Shown: positions 7,983 through 16,604 of the stretch, piece after piece
Layout of the letters: each line of letters begins with the position of its first letter
How positions within the stretch are numbered: position 1 is the stretch's first letter
Source: Spirochaetes bacterium RBG_16_49_21
GTDB taxonomy: Bacteria; Spirochaetota; UBA4802; UBA5550
Reading direction: 5' to 3'
NCBI GenBank assembly: GCA_001829495.1
Contig: MIBJ01000056.1
Location: forward strand, 1-64,000
DNA: 64,000 nucleotides
Position numbers and translations under genes: made by a program
The notes under the pieces: generated by a model
What the model saw: only the letters and a program-made list of their open reading frames with translations
Database searches by the model: none
Told to the model about the DNA's origin: nothing

Positions 7983-9974
7983 TTACAGCGCCATCAGCTC
8001 CGCATATATCTGCTCATTCGTATATCCCTGTAAATCGATCGCCTTTACCCTGCACAGGGCCACGCAAGTACCGCATCCCTGGCACAGGCCGGGGTTCACT
8101 TTGGCGGCAACTTTCACGACCGTACCGTCCCTCGTCCTGATCTCTTCCATTTCAATAGCCTGGTACGGGCACGCAGGCATGCACAGGCCGCAGCCGGTAC
8201 AGGTTGAATAAAGCGGCGGAGCAGTCCGGTTCACCACGGCGACCAGAGGCTCGCGGGTGAGCTCTTCCTGCGAGAAAAGGCCGGCGACCTTGCTCGCCGC
8301 TCCCGAAGCCTGAGACACGGTCTCCGGTATGTCCCGCGGAGACTGGCACGCACCGGCCAGAAATATCCCGGCGGTGTTCGTCTCAACCGGCCGCAGCTTC
8401 GGATGAGCCTCGGCAAAGAAATGGTGCGAATCATAGCTCACGTGCAGCTTCTGCGCCAGTTCCTCGGCGCCGCTTGATGCGACGCCTGCCGTGGCGAGCA
8501 CCACGAGGTCGGCTCTTATCTCAAGGGGTTCGTGCCCCAGAAGCGTGTCCGCTCCCTTGACTACGAGCTTGCCGTCCTCCTCGTATATCCGTGACACCCT
8601 TCCCCTCACGTATTTGACGTCATCCTCTTCTATCGCGCGGCGCACGAACTCATCGTACATCTTGCCGCCCGCCCTGATATCCATATAGAACACGTATGCG
8701 CTCCCTTCATGCACCTTGTGCTTGTAGAGCATCGCGTGCTTGGCGGTGTACATGCAGCATATCTTGGAGCAGTACTCGATCCCCTTGGCAGGGTCGCGCG
8801 ATCCGGCGCAGGCGACGAACACTACTGTTTCAGGAACCTTTCCGTCCGAAGGCCTCTTTATCACGCCCAAGGTGGGACCTGAGGCTGAGGCGAGCCGCTC
8901 GAACTGCAGGCCGTTTATAACGTCCTTGTATCTGCCGTAGCCGTATTCCGGGAAGAAGTCGGTTCCGAGCACATCGAACCCGGTGGCAAGCACTACTGCG
9001 CCCACCTCGACATCGATGATCCGGTCTTCCTGGTCGTACCGGATCGCCTTGGTGGGACAGACCTTTTCGCACACCTTACATTTACCCTTCTGGAAAAAGG
9101 TGCAGTGATCCTTGTCTATGACCGGCTTGTTCGGCACCGCCTGCGGGAACGGGACATAGATCGCGCTCCTCATTCCCAGGCCGGCGTTGAACTCGCTCGA
9201 AATCTTTTTCGTGGGGCACTTCTGCGCGCACATGCCGCAGCCGGTGCAGAGCTTCTCGTCCACGCACCGGGCCTTGTTTCGTATTTTTGCCTTAAAATTG
9301 CCGATAAACCCCTCAAGGCTCTCGAGCTCTGAGTAGGTGTGCAGGGTAATGTTCGGATGCTGGGCCACCTCGACCATCCGCGGCGTCAGAATACACTGAG
9401 AGCAGTCAAGGGTCGGGAAGGTCTCAGAGAGCTGGGACATATGGCCGCCGATCGAAGGCTCCCGTTCAACCATGATGACCTGGTGCCCGGCGTTGGCGAT
9501 ATCCAGGCTCGCCTGGATTCCGGCTATGCCGCCGCCCAGCACGAGCGCCGCTCTCGTTACCGGCACCTTAATCGGCTGCAGGGGCTGGTTCAGCTTAACC
9601 TTCTCTATCATGCTTTTAATGAGGTCAACGGCCTTGCGGGTGGTGGCTTCCGATTTCTCGTGCACCCATGAGCAGTGCTCCCGCAGATTGGCCATCTCGC
9701 ACAGGTACGGGTTCAGCCCCGCCTCCGCGCAGGCCCTTCTGAACGTGGGCTCGTGCATCCGGGGCGAGCATGCTCCCACGACCACGCCGGTAAGCTTCTT
9801 CTCCTTTATGGCCTCTTTGATCATGCTCTGGCCGGGATCCGAACACATGTATTTATAGTCAACGCTGTGGCTCACGCCCGGAACGCGTGATGCAGCCTCG
9901 GCGACCTTGGCGCAGTCAACCGTACCATTGATATTTTCGCCGCAGTGGCAGATAAAAACGCCGATTCGTGACAT
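7983..9974 (-). CDS. hdrA: Heterodisulfide reductase subunit A (flavin-bifurcating type)
   Basis: A 663-residue HdrA. The N-terminus, IGVFICHCGENING, is typical. The FAD-binding Rossmann motif is LGGGIAGIQASLDIANAG (about 151), followed by the HdrA hallmark GGHMSQLSETFPTLDCSQC (about 177-195). Ferredoxin motifs occur at CTGCGMCAQKCP (about 243), CKVCEKVCP (about 302), CTGCGLCMPACP (about 593) and CQGCGTCVALC (about 632). HdrA is the site of electron bifurcation in HdrABC-MvhAGD and, by inference, in Flx-Hdr. The start is separated from the end of hdrB by no bases. No selenocysteine codon is needed to read the frame. Confidence 0.95.
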   Translation of the reverse strand: MSRIGVFICHCGENINGTVDCAKVAEAASRVPGVSHSVDYKYMCSDPGQSMIKEAIKEKKLTGVVVGACSPRMHEPTFRRACAEAGLNPYLCEMANLREHCSWVHEKSEATTRKAVDLIKSMIEKVKLNQPLQPIKVPVTRAALVLGGGIAGIQASLDIANAGHQVIMVEREPSIGGHMSQLSETFPTLDCSQCILTPRMVEVAQHPNITLHTYSELESLEGFIGNFKAKIRNKARCVDEKLCTGCGMCAQKCPTKKISSEFNAGLGMRSAIYVPFPQAVPNKPVIDKDHCTFFQKGKCKVCEKVCPTKAIRYDQEDRIIDVEVGAVVLATGFDVLGTDFFPEYGYGRYKDVINGLQFERLASASGPTLGVIKRPSDGKVPETVVFVACAGSRDPAKGIEYCSKICCMYTAKHAMLYKHKVHEGSAYVFYMDIRAGGKMYDEFVRRAIEEDDVKYVRGRVSRIYEEDGKLVVKGADTLLGHEPLEIRADLVVLATAGVASSGAEELAQKLHVSYDSHHFFAEAHPKLRPVETNTAGIFLAGACQSPRDIPETVSQASGAASKVAGLFSQEELTREPLVAVVNRTAPPLYSTCTGCGLCMPACPYQAIEMEEIRTRDGTVVKVAAKVNPGLCQGCGTCVALCRVKAIDLQGYTNEQIYAELMAL

Positions 9975-10898
9975 TTACGCCTCCTCAGTCTGCGCCGGCT
10001 CAGAATCCGCTGCCGGTTGTGCATGGGTCGGCGCCTGCGCAGCTCCTCTGTCCGCGGGAAAACGCACCTTGACCAGGTGCCGGTGCAGTCCTAGCTCTTT
10101 CTCCTTCAACCCCATTGCCAGACCGACCGCCTGGGTGATATAGAGGACCGGGACCGTATACTTTTTCCCGGCAGCCTTGTTTATCGCGCTTCTGCGCATA
10201 TCAAGGTTGGCATGGCACAGGGGACAGGCGACGATAATGGCCTCGGCGCCGCTCTTGACCGCATTCTCGATTATCCTGCCGGAAAGCTTTCCGACCAAAG
10301 CGGGACTGGTGATGGACAGGCCTGCGCCGCAGCATTCCACCTTGAAGGCCCAGTCAACGGGATTGGCGCCTACGGCGGACATCAGATCATCCATTGTGCG
10401 CGGATCCTCGCTTCGGTCAAACTTCATCACCGTGGGCGGCCGCACGAGCAGGCATCCGTAATAGCATGCTACGTTCCGCTCGAAAGGAAGCGCGGTTGCG
10501 GCCTTCACCGCATCAGTCCGTTTTTCGAGAAACTCAAGGATATTCAGGGGATGTATCGTTCCCCGGTAATCGAGCCCGGTGATATCCGCCACCCTGGCGC
10601 GCAGTTTCGAATCTTCGTTAAGCTCGTGGATGGTCATGACAAAGCGGTTATAACATGCAGCGCACGGCACCAGCATGTCGGTGATTCCCTTGTTTTCGGC
10701 GCTGGAGAGGATCCTCGCCGGAAGGGAAAGGGAAAGCTCATGATTGAGCATGTGCGCGGACGAGGCGCCGCAGCAGTTCCAGTCAGGAACATCGACAAGC
10801 TCGACCCCCATGCGGGGCAAAATCGCCCGCAGGGATTCATCATACTCGCGGGCGGTCCCCAGAAGGGAACAGCCCGGATAATATCCGATTTTAGTCAT
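9975..10898 (-). CDS. hdrB: Heterodisulfide reductase subunit B
   Basis: A 307-residue protein with two CCG domains, the signature of HdrB. The first has GYYPGCS (about 5), WNCCGASSAHM (about 40) and PCAACYNR (about 78). The second has YYGCLLVRPP (about 149), VECCGAGLSIT (about 190) and ACPLCHANLD (about 229). In HdrB these cysteines bind non-cubane [4Fe-4S] clusters that cleave a disulfide. The natural disulfide partner in bacteria is unclear; DsrC-type proteins have been suggested for Flx-Hdr, and none is encoded nearby. The C-terminal tail of about 35 residues is rich in Ala, Pro and Gln (APTHAQPAADSEPAQTEEA) and looks disordered. Confidence 0.94.
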   Translation of the reverse strand: MTKIGYYPGCSLLGTAREYDESLRAILPRMGVELVDVPDWNCCGASSAHMLNHELSLSLPARILSSAENKGITDMLVPCAACYNRFVMTIHELNEDSKLRARVADITGLDYRGTIHPLNILEFLEKRTDAVKAATALPFERNVACYYGCLLVRPPTVMKFDRSEDPRTMDDLMSAVGANPVDWAFKVECCGAGLSITSPALVGKLSGRIIENAVKSGAEAIIVACPLCHANLDMRRSAINKAAGKKYTVPVLYITQAVGLAMGLKEKELGLHRHLVKVRFPADRGAAQAPTHAQPAADSEPAQTEEA

Positions 10899-10917
10899 TT
10901 AACCGCCTCCTGCCGGT

Positions 10918-11478
10918 TCATGCCCCCGTTTTCTCATAAATCCGCGAAAGGCTTTTCCTGTTTTTTATAAAATGAGGAAAGAGCTTCAATTTTCCGAGTA
11001 GGTAGAGCCTCGGGGCGAGCATAAGATCCTGGAAGATGTTGAGGGTACGGGCCTTATAACCTGCGATAAGGCCCACTTCGTACAGCCTGCCGGTGTAACG
11101 CACGGAGTCGAGGAGCGTCTGGTGGAATTTCAACAGATCGCGGCCCCGCGGATTCACCTTTTTCCGGCTCACCGACTCCGCGCGGAGGAAATCCATCATT
11201 TTCGGAATATCCACCTCCTGGGGGCAGCGCGCATAGCAGGTTTCGCAGGCCAGACACACCCATAGGGAAAACGAACGGAGTATCGAATCCTCGTGACCGT
11301 CCAGGCCGAGCTGGAGCATACGCAGGATGCGGCTCGGGGTGTAATCCATCTCCTCTGCCAGGGGGCATCCGGCGGAGCATTTGCCGCATTGATAGCACCG
11401 GCTTACCGCGACACCCGTGAATTTCTGCAACAAGGCGGGAAGGCTGTTTGATTTTCGGCTATGAGTAATCGCCCCCAT
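10918..11478 (-). CDS. hdrC: Heterodisulfide reductase subunit C
   Basis: A 186-residue HdrC with two [4Fe-4S] motifs, CYQCGKCSAGCPLAEEMD (about 34-51) and CLACETCYARCPQEVDIP (about 84-101), and a helical C-terminal half. HdrC passes electrons between HdrA and HdrB. It is the first gene of the operon, with a good Shine-Dalgarno (GGGAGA) before the ATG and a candidate promoter 34-62 bases upstream. The 19-base gap to hdrB supports one transcript for all seven genes. Confidence 0.94.
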   Translation of the reverse strand: MGAITHSRKSNSLPALLQKFTGVAVSRCYQCGKCSAGCPLAEEMDYTPSRILRMLQLGLDGHEDSILRSFSLWVCLACETCYARCPQEVDIPKMMDFLRAESVSRKKVNPRGRDLLKFHQTLLDSVRYTGRLYEVGLIAGYKARTLNIFQDLMLAPRLYLLGKLKLFPHFIKNRKSLSRIYEKTGA

Positions 11479-11511
11479 ATATGTCTCCCTGAATACTGGT
11501 TATTCAAGTTA

Positions 11512-11540
11512 ATTATATAAAACATTTAAAGTAATTACAA
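11512..11540 (-). promoter_or_regulatory. Candidate promoter of the hdrCBA-flxDCBA operon
   Basis: Read on the minus strand, TTGTAA (11535-11540) and TATAAT (11512-11517) are separated by 17 bases in a strongly AT-rich gap. The predicted start of transcription leaves a leader of about 27 bases before the hdrC ATG. Confidence 0.5.
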
Positions 11541-11598
11541 ATTTAAATTTACTATAATTCTTCTCAAAGGACAAAGATAATTTCCCACCCGTCTTTTG

Positions 11599-12828
11599 TC
11601 AATGATGAAAATCGGCCCCTTTCCGGGGGCGGGTAATCAAAAGGTGATTGGCCCCATGAATATCGGAATATCCGAAACGGAATTCCAGGGCGCGGTATGG
11701 CTGGGTCTGCCACAGATTCCGTAACGATACGGCATCCGCGCCGCCGCCCTCATCCAGGAAGGCCCCGCTGAACCTGCCGTACGTGATCTGCTCAAAGCCG
11801 GCACGAAAGGCATGCCGCGGAAGTATGCCGGTGGAATCAGAGACGATGTAGACGCCGTCGCGCAGCAAATAGTCCCGGATTGCTTTAAAATTATCCATCC
11901 AGAGGAGATAGCTGGCGCCTTTTACCATGACCGCGACCCTCCCCTTGCCTTCCAGATGCCTGAGCAGCTCTGAGCCGGCAAAATGCCGGTTGTCGAGATT
12001 AAAGGCTATGTGCCGGTGGATGGTGACCGGCGCGAACGTGCCTGCTCCCTTCTTTCGAAAGGCGAGCTCCATGCTCCGAAAGGCGACTGAAAAATCAGAG
12101 TCAACCCACGATTGTTTGAGCCTCCGGCCGCGGACATTTTCAAGGGAATCGATCTCTTCTTTTGACAGATAATGAATTGAGCCGTCCTGACCGATGGTGA
12201 TGTACTTAAGCGAAACCGGCTCATAGCCCCTCACCGCCAGGGCGGTGAGGGCAAAGGCGAGCTGATTGGGGATAAGCCCCTGCTCCATGGCGCGCACGCT
12301 CCGGTTGGAGTTATCGTTCGACAGGAGCATGAATCCCACACTCGATCGGTAGATCTTCAATGCCTGAACCAATAGCGCTTTATCCGCCTTTAAAATCCTC
12401 CGCAGATCGCCCGCTCCCTCAAGGGATATGGTCGTGTATTCTGCCGCATTCGGATAAACGATCAGGGCCGGCAGGAGATCGCCGCCGCCGAACGGTACGA
12501 CGATTGCGCGGGGGAGGCCTGCCGGCACAATCCCGGCGAAGAAGGGTCCCGCTTTATTGATGAAAGCGATCCGGTATTTCTCAAAATCCCTGCTGATCTC
12601 ACGGCAGTGATTATTTACCGCCGCTGTCTCAAATCCGGACGGAAGATCGTCCCCGCCGCAGGCGACGAGCCGGTAAACCAATTTGGCTTCGTTGATAAAA
12701 TCATGACCGGCTGAGTATGCAGCGGGACTTCCCCAGAAAATCAGCACTGCCGTTATTGCACCGGTCTGAAACACTCTTAGCCGTGATATCATAGATATGA
12801 GAGCTGCTCGCGGTTCATGGTATGTCAA
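11599..12828 (-). CDS. Secreted protein of unknown function, 409 residues
   Basis: Not recognised. The N-terminus has a hydrophobic signal sequence (VFQTGAITAVLIFWG, cleavage probably after AAYSA, about residue 40), so the mature protein of about 370 residues should be exported. It contains only two cysteines after the signal (ACGGDDLP and NNHCREIS), which could form a disulfide. A segment VAVMVKGASYLLWMDNFKAI followed by YIVSDSTGILPRHA suggests a Rossmann-like sheet. The ATG at 12828 gives a long n-region; ATG codons further in could shorten it by 12 residues. It lies alone between the hdrC promoter region and the carboxylase operon, transcribed away from the latter. Confidence 0.7.
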   Translation of the reverse strand: MTYHEPRAALISMISRLRVFQTGAITAVLIFWGSPAAYSAGHDFINEAKLVYRLVACGGDDLPSGFETAAVNNHCREISRDFEKYRIAFINKAGPFFAGIVPAGLPRAIVVPFGGGDLLPALIVYPNAAEYTTISLEGAGDLRRILKADKALLVQALKIYRSSVGFMLLSNDNSNRSVRAMEQGLIPNQLAFALTALAVRGYEPVSLKYITIGQDGSIHYLSKEEIDSLENVRGRRLKQSWVDSDFSVAFRSMELAFRKKGAGTFAPVTIHRHIAFNLDNRHFAGSELLRHLEGKGRVAVMVKGASYLLWMDNFKAIRDYLLRDGVYIVSDSTGILPRHAFRAGFEQITYGRFSGAFLDEGGGADAVSLRNLWQTQPYRALEFRFGYSDIHGANHLLITRPRKGADFHH

Positions 12829-13013
12829 TGTATAAATTGAGCGTTTATAAAGTTTTTGAGTATCTGCGCAAAAAGCAGGGGGTAAATGTCCGCATCGTTT
12901 TTAAGATCCCCCAACCCCCTGAGGGGCTTTACATACACTCTCGGTTTGTGTATACTTTACCCTCCGATTTTTGAGCAATCACTTTTTTGAAAAATGAAAC
13001 TTCAACTTTCTGA

Positions 13014-13041
13014 TTGACAATGCCGCTTTCTCATTTAATCA
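13014..13041 (+). promoter_or_regulatory. Candidate promoter of the acyl-CoA carboxylase operon
   Basis: TTGACA at 13014-13019 and TAATCA at 13036-13041 are separated by 16 bases. Transcription would start near 13048, downstream of the ATG at 13042, which favours the ATG at 13084 as the true start of the carboxylase gene. Confidence 0.5.
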
Positions 13042-13083
13042 ATGGCTCATTTGACTTGTTTTGCAACAAGTCCATTTATAGAT

Positions 13084-15054
13084 ATGGCCGTGAATAAATT
13101 CCAGAAAGTGCTCATCGCCAACCGCGGCGAAATATCGTGCAGAATAATAAAAACATGCACCCGCATGGGGATTGCAACCGCGGCCGTGTATTCCGATATC
13201 GACCGGGAAAGCCTTTTCATGAAAGCCGCTGACGAGGCGATCTGCATCGGCCGATCAGGCATAGACACCTACCTCGATCAGGACCGGATCATTGAGGCTG
13301 TGCGGAAGAGTAAAGCCTGCGCCATCCATCCCGGATACGGACTCTTGTCGGAAAACCCGGCGTTTGCGTCCCGCTGCAGGGACGAAGGGATCGCCTTCAT
13401 AGGCCCCTCCCCTGAGGCGATAGCGGCGATGGGCTCGAAGACGGCGGCGCGCGGCCTGTGCGAGAAAGCGGGCGTTCCGGTCATTCCCGGCTTCGCGGCA
13501 GGCACCCTGTCGCCTGATGAGCTCGGCCTGAAGGCATCCCATCTCGGATATCCTATTCTTATCAAGGCGGCTGCGGGCGGAGGCGGGATCGGCATCTTTC
13601 TGGTGGAGGTACCGGCGCAATTTTCAGATACGCTGCAATCAGCGCGGGACAAATCTATGGCCGTTTACGGCACGAGCGACCTTCTGATAGAGAAGTATAT
13701 GAGCGAGGTCCGCCACATCGAATTCCAGATACTCGGGGACCTGCACGGCAACGTGCTCCACTGCTTCGAGCGGGAGTGTTCGCTCCAGCGCCGCCACCAG
13801 AAGCTCGTCGAAGAGTCGCCCTCACCCGTCATGACCGGCCGGCTCAGGAAGATAATGGGAGACGCGGCAGTGGCGGTCGCCCGGGCCGTCAACTATTCGA
13901 GCGCGGGCACGGTTGAGTTTGTCCTGGCTCGCGACGGCTCGTTTTATTTTCTGGAGATGAACACGCGGCTCCAGGTGGAGCATCCGGTGACCGAAGCGGT
14001 GACCGGGATTGACCTGGTCGAGCTCCAGATACGGATCGCGGAGGGGGAGCGGCTTCCCCTGCGCCAGGATGAGCTTTCGATGAACGGCCACGCGATCGAA
14101 TGCCGCATCTATGCCGAGGATCCGGACCGGGATTTCAATCCCTCGGCCGGGAAGCTCCTGGTGTGGCGGGACGCTGACCGCGCCCGGACCGACGGCGGGG
14201 TGGAATCATCGTCCAGGATCACGATCGATTTCGACCCCCTGCTCGCAAAGGTTATCACGCACGCGGATTCGCGGCACAACGCAATCAGGAAAATGCACAG
14301 CGTACTTAAAAATACGGTCGCCCTGGGGATAACGACCAATATCGATTTCCTGGCGCGACTTATTGTGCACGAGGCGCATATCCGGGGTGAGATAACAACC
14401 GACTTCTTTGAAAAAAATCCGGAGGCAGTTGCACGGCAGGGATTGGCGAAGGAAGAAGCACACCTGCTTGCGGCCGCCGGCGTCGCCGTCCTGTACGACG
14501 ATGATGAGCGAAGCGGCGAATCAGGATGGAAAGGAGAGTATCGTGCGTCGCAATATGCGACTTTCCGGATTTTTGACGAGCTGTATTCCGCGAATTTCCA
14601 TAAAAAGGACGGGAGCTGTTTTGAGATATCCATACAAAACGACCGGTATGATCTGATTCTTGCGGAAAAGCGCCCTGACTCCATCCGCATCATCGTCAAC
14701 GGCCGGCAGCAGAAGCTGCATTACGCCGTTGCGGGCGAGAGGGTGTTTCTTCATTCAAATATACTGGGACATCACGCGCTCCAGCATCTCAGCCGCTTTC
14801 ATTCAATGGAATTCCAGGCCCTCCGGAAGGGAACGCGGGAGGCGCCCATGGACGGCAAGATCTCCTCCGTCCGGGTGCGGCCGGGCGAGACGGTGAAAAA
14901 AGGCCAGGAGCTCATCGTCATGGAGTCGATGAAGATGGAAAACATCATTCACGCCGGACAGGCCGGAACCGTGCGGGAGATTTACATCAGCCCGGGCGAT
15001 TTCGTGACCATGGGAAAAATACTCATTGAAATCGACACGGAGAATCTCGCATGA
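13084..15054 (+). CDS. Acyl-CoA carboxylase, biotin carboxylase-biotin carrier subunit
   Basis: A 656-residue fusion of biotin carboxylase and biotin carrier domains. The start MAVNKFQKVLIANRGEISCR matches biotin carboxylases; the longer frame from 13042 adds 14 residues that would precede the predicted transcript start. The ATP-grasp glycine loop is KAAAGGGGIGIFLVE (about 160); the active-site region reads ECSLQRRHQKLVEESPS (about 225) and LEMNTRLQVEHPVTE (about 290). The C-terminal carrier domain has the biotin-accepting Lys617 in MESMKMEN. It carboxylates biotin with ATP and bicarbonate and hands the carboxyl group to the next gene product. Substrate is most likely propionyl-CoA, possibly methylcrotonyl- or acetyl-CoA; the sequence alone does not decide it. 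Confidence 0.92.
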   Translation: MAVNKFQKVLIANRGEISCRIIKTCTRMGIATAAVYSDIDRESLFMKAADEAICIGRSGIDTYLDQDRIIEAVRKSKACAIHPGYGLLSENPAFASRCRDEGIAFIGPSPEAIAAMGSKTAARGLCEKAGVPVIPGFAAGTLSPDELGLKASHLGYPILIKAAAGGGGIGIFLVEVPAQFSDTLQSARDKSMAVYGTSDLLIEKYMSEVRHIEFQILGDLHGNVLHCFERECSLQRRHQKLVEESPSPVMTGRLRKIMGDAAVAVARAVNYSSAGTVEFVLARDGSFYFLEMNTRLQVEHPVTEAVTGIDLVELQIRIAEGERLPLRQDELSMNGHAIECRIYAEDPDRDFNPSAGKLLVWRDADRARTDGGVESSSRITIDFDPLLAKVITHADSRHNAIRKMHSVLKNTVALGITTNIDFLARLIVHEAHIRGEITTDFFEKNPEAVARQGLAKEEAHLLAAAGVAVLYDDDERSGESGWKGEYRASQYATFRIFDELYSANFHKKDGSCFEISIQNDRYDLILAEKRPDSIRIIVNGRQQKLHYAVAGERVFLHSNILGHHALQHLSRFHSMEFQALRKGTREAPMDGKISSVRVRPGETVKKGQELIVMESMKMENIIHAGQAGTVREIYISPGDFVTMGKILIEIDTENLA

Positions 15055-16601
15055 GCCGGAACGAGGAGTCTTACCGATTAAGCGAGCTCGCCTCACGAAT
15101 AGAGAAAAACAAGCAGATGGGAGGCGAAAAAAAGATCGACAAGCAGCACGGTAAATCGAGGCTCACCGTCCGGGAGCGGATCGACCTGCTCTTCGACCGC
15201 GGCACCTTTGATGAGACCGGAATCCTGTGCCACAGCGACCTTCCCGAGGCGGTTCCCAAGACCCCGGCGGACGGGAAGGTGTGCGGATTCGGGCAAATCG
15301 AGGGCCGCACCGTGTATGTCTCCGGCGACGACGTCACGGTCATGTCCGGCGCGGGCGGAAGGATCGGCGTTATCAAGGCGATAAAAAACTTCATCTATGC
15401 AGCCAAGAAGGGGTTCCCCTGCATCCATCTCGGAGACGGCGGCGGCGCGCGCATTCCGGACACCATGGGCTCCATGGGCATCATGAAGGCCATGGAGCTG
15501 TTCGACGCCCATACCCGCGAGGTTCCCTTTATCGTGAACATCATGGGCGAGTGCTACGGAGGGCCCACCTGGGAGGCTTCGATATCGGACGTGGTGATCC
15601 AGGTCAAGGGGTCGGTCATGGCGGTGACGTCGCCGCGAATCATCGAGGTGGCGACCGGAGAGACCTCTACGGCCGAGGAGCTCGGCGGGTGGGAGCTGCA
15701 TGGCCGCGTGACCGGCCAGGTCGATCTTTTCGCCGAGAACGACGAGGAATGCCTCTGGCTCTGCAGGCGCCTTTTAAGCTACCTCCCCTCAAACGCGCAC
15801 GAGCTACCCCCCCAAAGACAATGCAGCGATCCCTCCGACGTGAAGATTGAATCGATATTCGAGGCAGTACCCGAGGATCCGAAGCAGCTCTACGACATCC
15901 ACAACCTCCTGAACATGGTGTTCGACCGGGACAGCGTTCTGGAGCTCAAACCCTATTATGACGGGAGCCTGGTCACCTGCCTGGCGCGGCTGGCCGGTCA
16001 GGTTGTGGGAGTGTTCGCCAATAACCCGCTCGTGACCGCGGGCGCGATGGGCCCGGGCGCGTGCGAGAAGGCCATCGCGTTCATCTGCCTCTGCGATTCG
16101 TTCAACATACCCATGATCTTCATCCACGATACTCCCGGGTTCCTCGTGGGAAGGGCCGCGGAGGAAAAAAAGATGCCCCTGAAAATCATGTCCATGATCA
16201 AGGCGCTCCAGCTCAGGTCGGTTCCGTGCTTCAGCCTCATTGTCCGCAAATCGTACGGCATGGCCCACCACAACATGGCGGGCGGCAAGCTGCCCGATGC
16301 CATTCTTGCATGGCCCATAGCGGACATCTCCTTCATGGCTCCGGATGTGGCCATCAACGCGGCCTTCGGCCAAAACCCCAGTGAGAACCCCGAGGTTGAA
16401 AAGATGCGGGAGGCTTTCATGCAGGAGATGATGAAAAAGTCGGAGCCCTGGGAGGCTGCCGGCATGAACCTGATCGACAAAATCATTGATCCGCGGGATA
16501 CCCGGACCGAGCTCGTCAAGGCGCTTGACCGGGCCCGGGGCAGCTCCGGTACCGGCGGGATGAGCAGGCGGCTGCTTGCGTCATGGCCGCGGATGGTCTG
16601 A
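15051..16601 (+). CDS. Acyl-CoA carboxylase, carboxyltransferase subunit (PccB type)
   Basis: A 516-residue carboxyltransferase of the PccB/MmdA family with paired crotonase folds. Oxyanion-hole glycine stretches are visible as VMSGAGGRIGVIKA (about 99) and AGAMGPGACEKAIAF (about 331), with GDGGGARIPD (about 128) and HDTPGFLVGRAAE (about 359). The start ATG overlaps the preceding stop as ATGA, so both subunits are made in a fixed ratio. PccB-type subunits usually act on propionyl-CoA to give methylmalonyl-CoA. No decarboxylase membrane subunit is nearby, so a cytosolic ATP-driven carboxylase is favoured over a sodium-pumping decarboxylase. Confidence 0.92.
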   Translation: MSRNEESYRLSELASRIEKNKQMGGEKKIDKQHGKSRLTVRERIDLLFDRGTFDETGILCHSDLPEAVPKTPADGKVCGFGQIEGRTVYVSGDDVTVMSGAGGRIGVIKAIKNFIYAAKKGFPCIHLGDGGGARIPDTMGSMGIMKAMELFDAHTREVPFIVNIMGECYGGPTWEASISDVVIQVKGSVMAVTSPRIIEVATGETSTAEELGGWELHGRVTGQVDLFAENDEECLWLCRRLLSYLPSNAHELPPQRQCSDPSDVKIESIFEAVPEDPKQLYDIHNLLNMVFDRDSVLELKPYYDGSLVTCLARLAGQVVGVFANNPLVTAGAMGPGACEKAIAFICLCDSFNIPMIFIHDTPGFLVGRAAEEKKMPLKIMSMIKALQLRSVPCFSLIVRKSYGMAHHNMAGGKLPDAILAWPIADISFMAPDVAINAAFGQNPSENPEVEKMREAFMQEMMKKSEPWEAAGMNLIDKIIDPRDTRTELVKALDRARGSSGTGGMSRRLLASWPRMV

Positions 16602-16604
16602 AGG

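Noticed and set aside
10212-10970. Plus-strand open frame of 252 codons opposite hdrB/hdrC
   Set aside because: Shadow of two clear Hdr genes; no ribosome-binding site and no recognisable domain.
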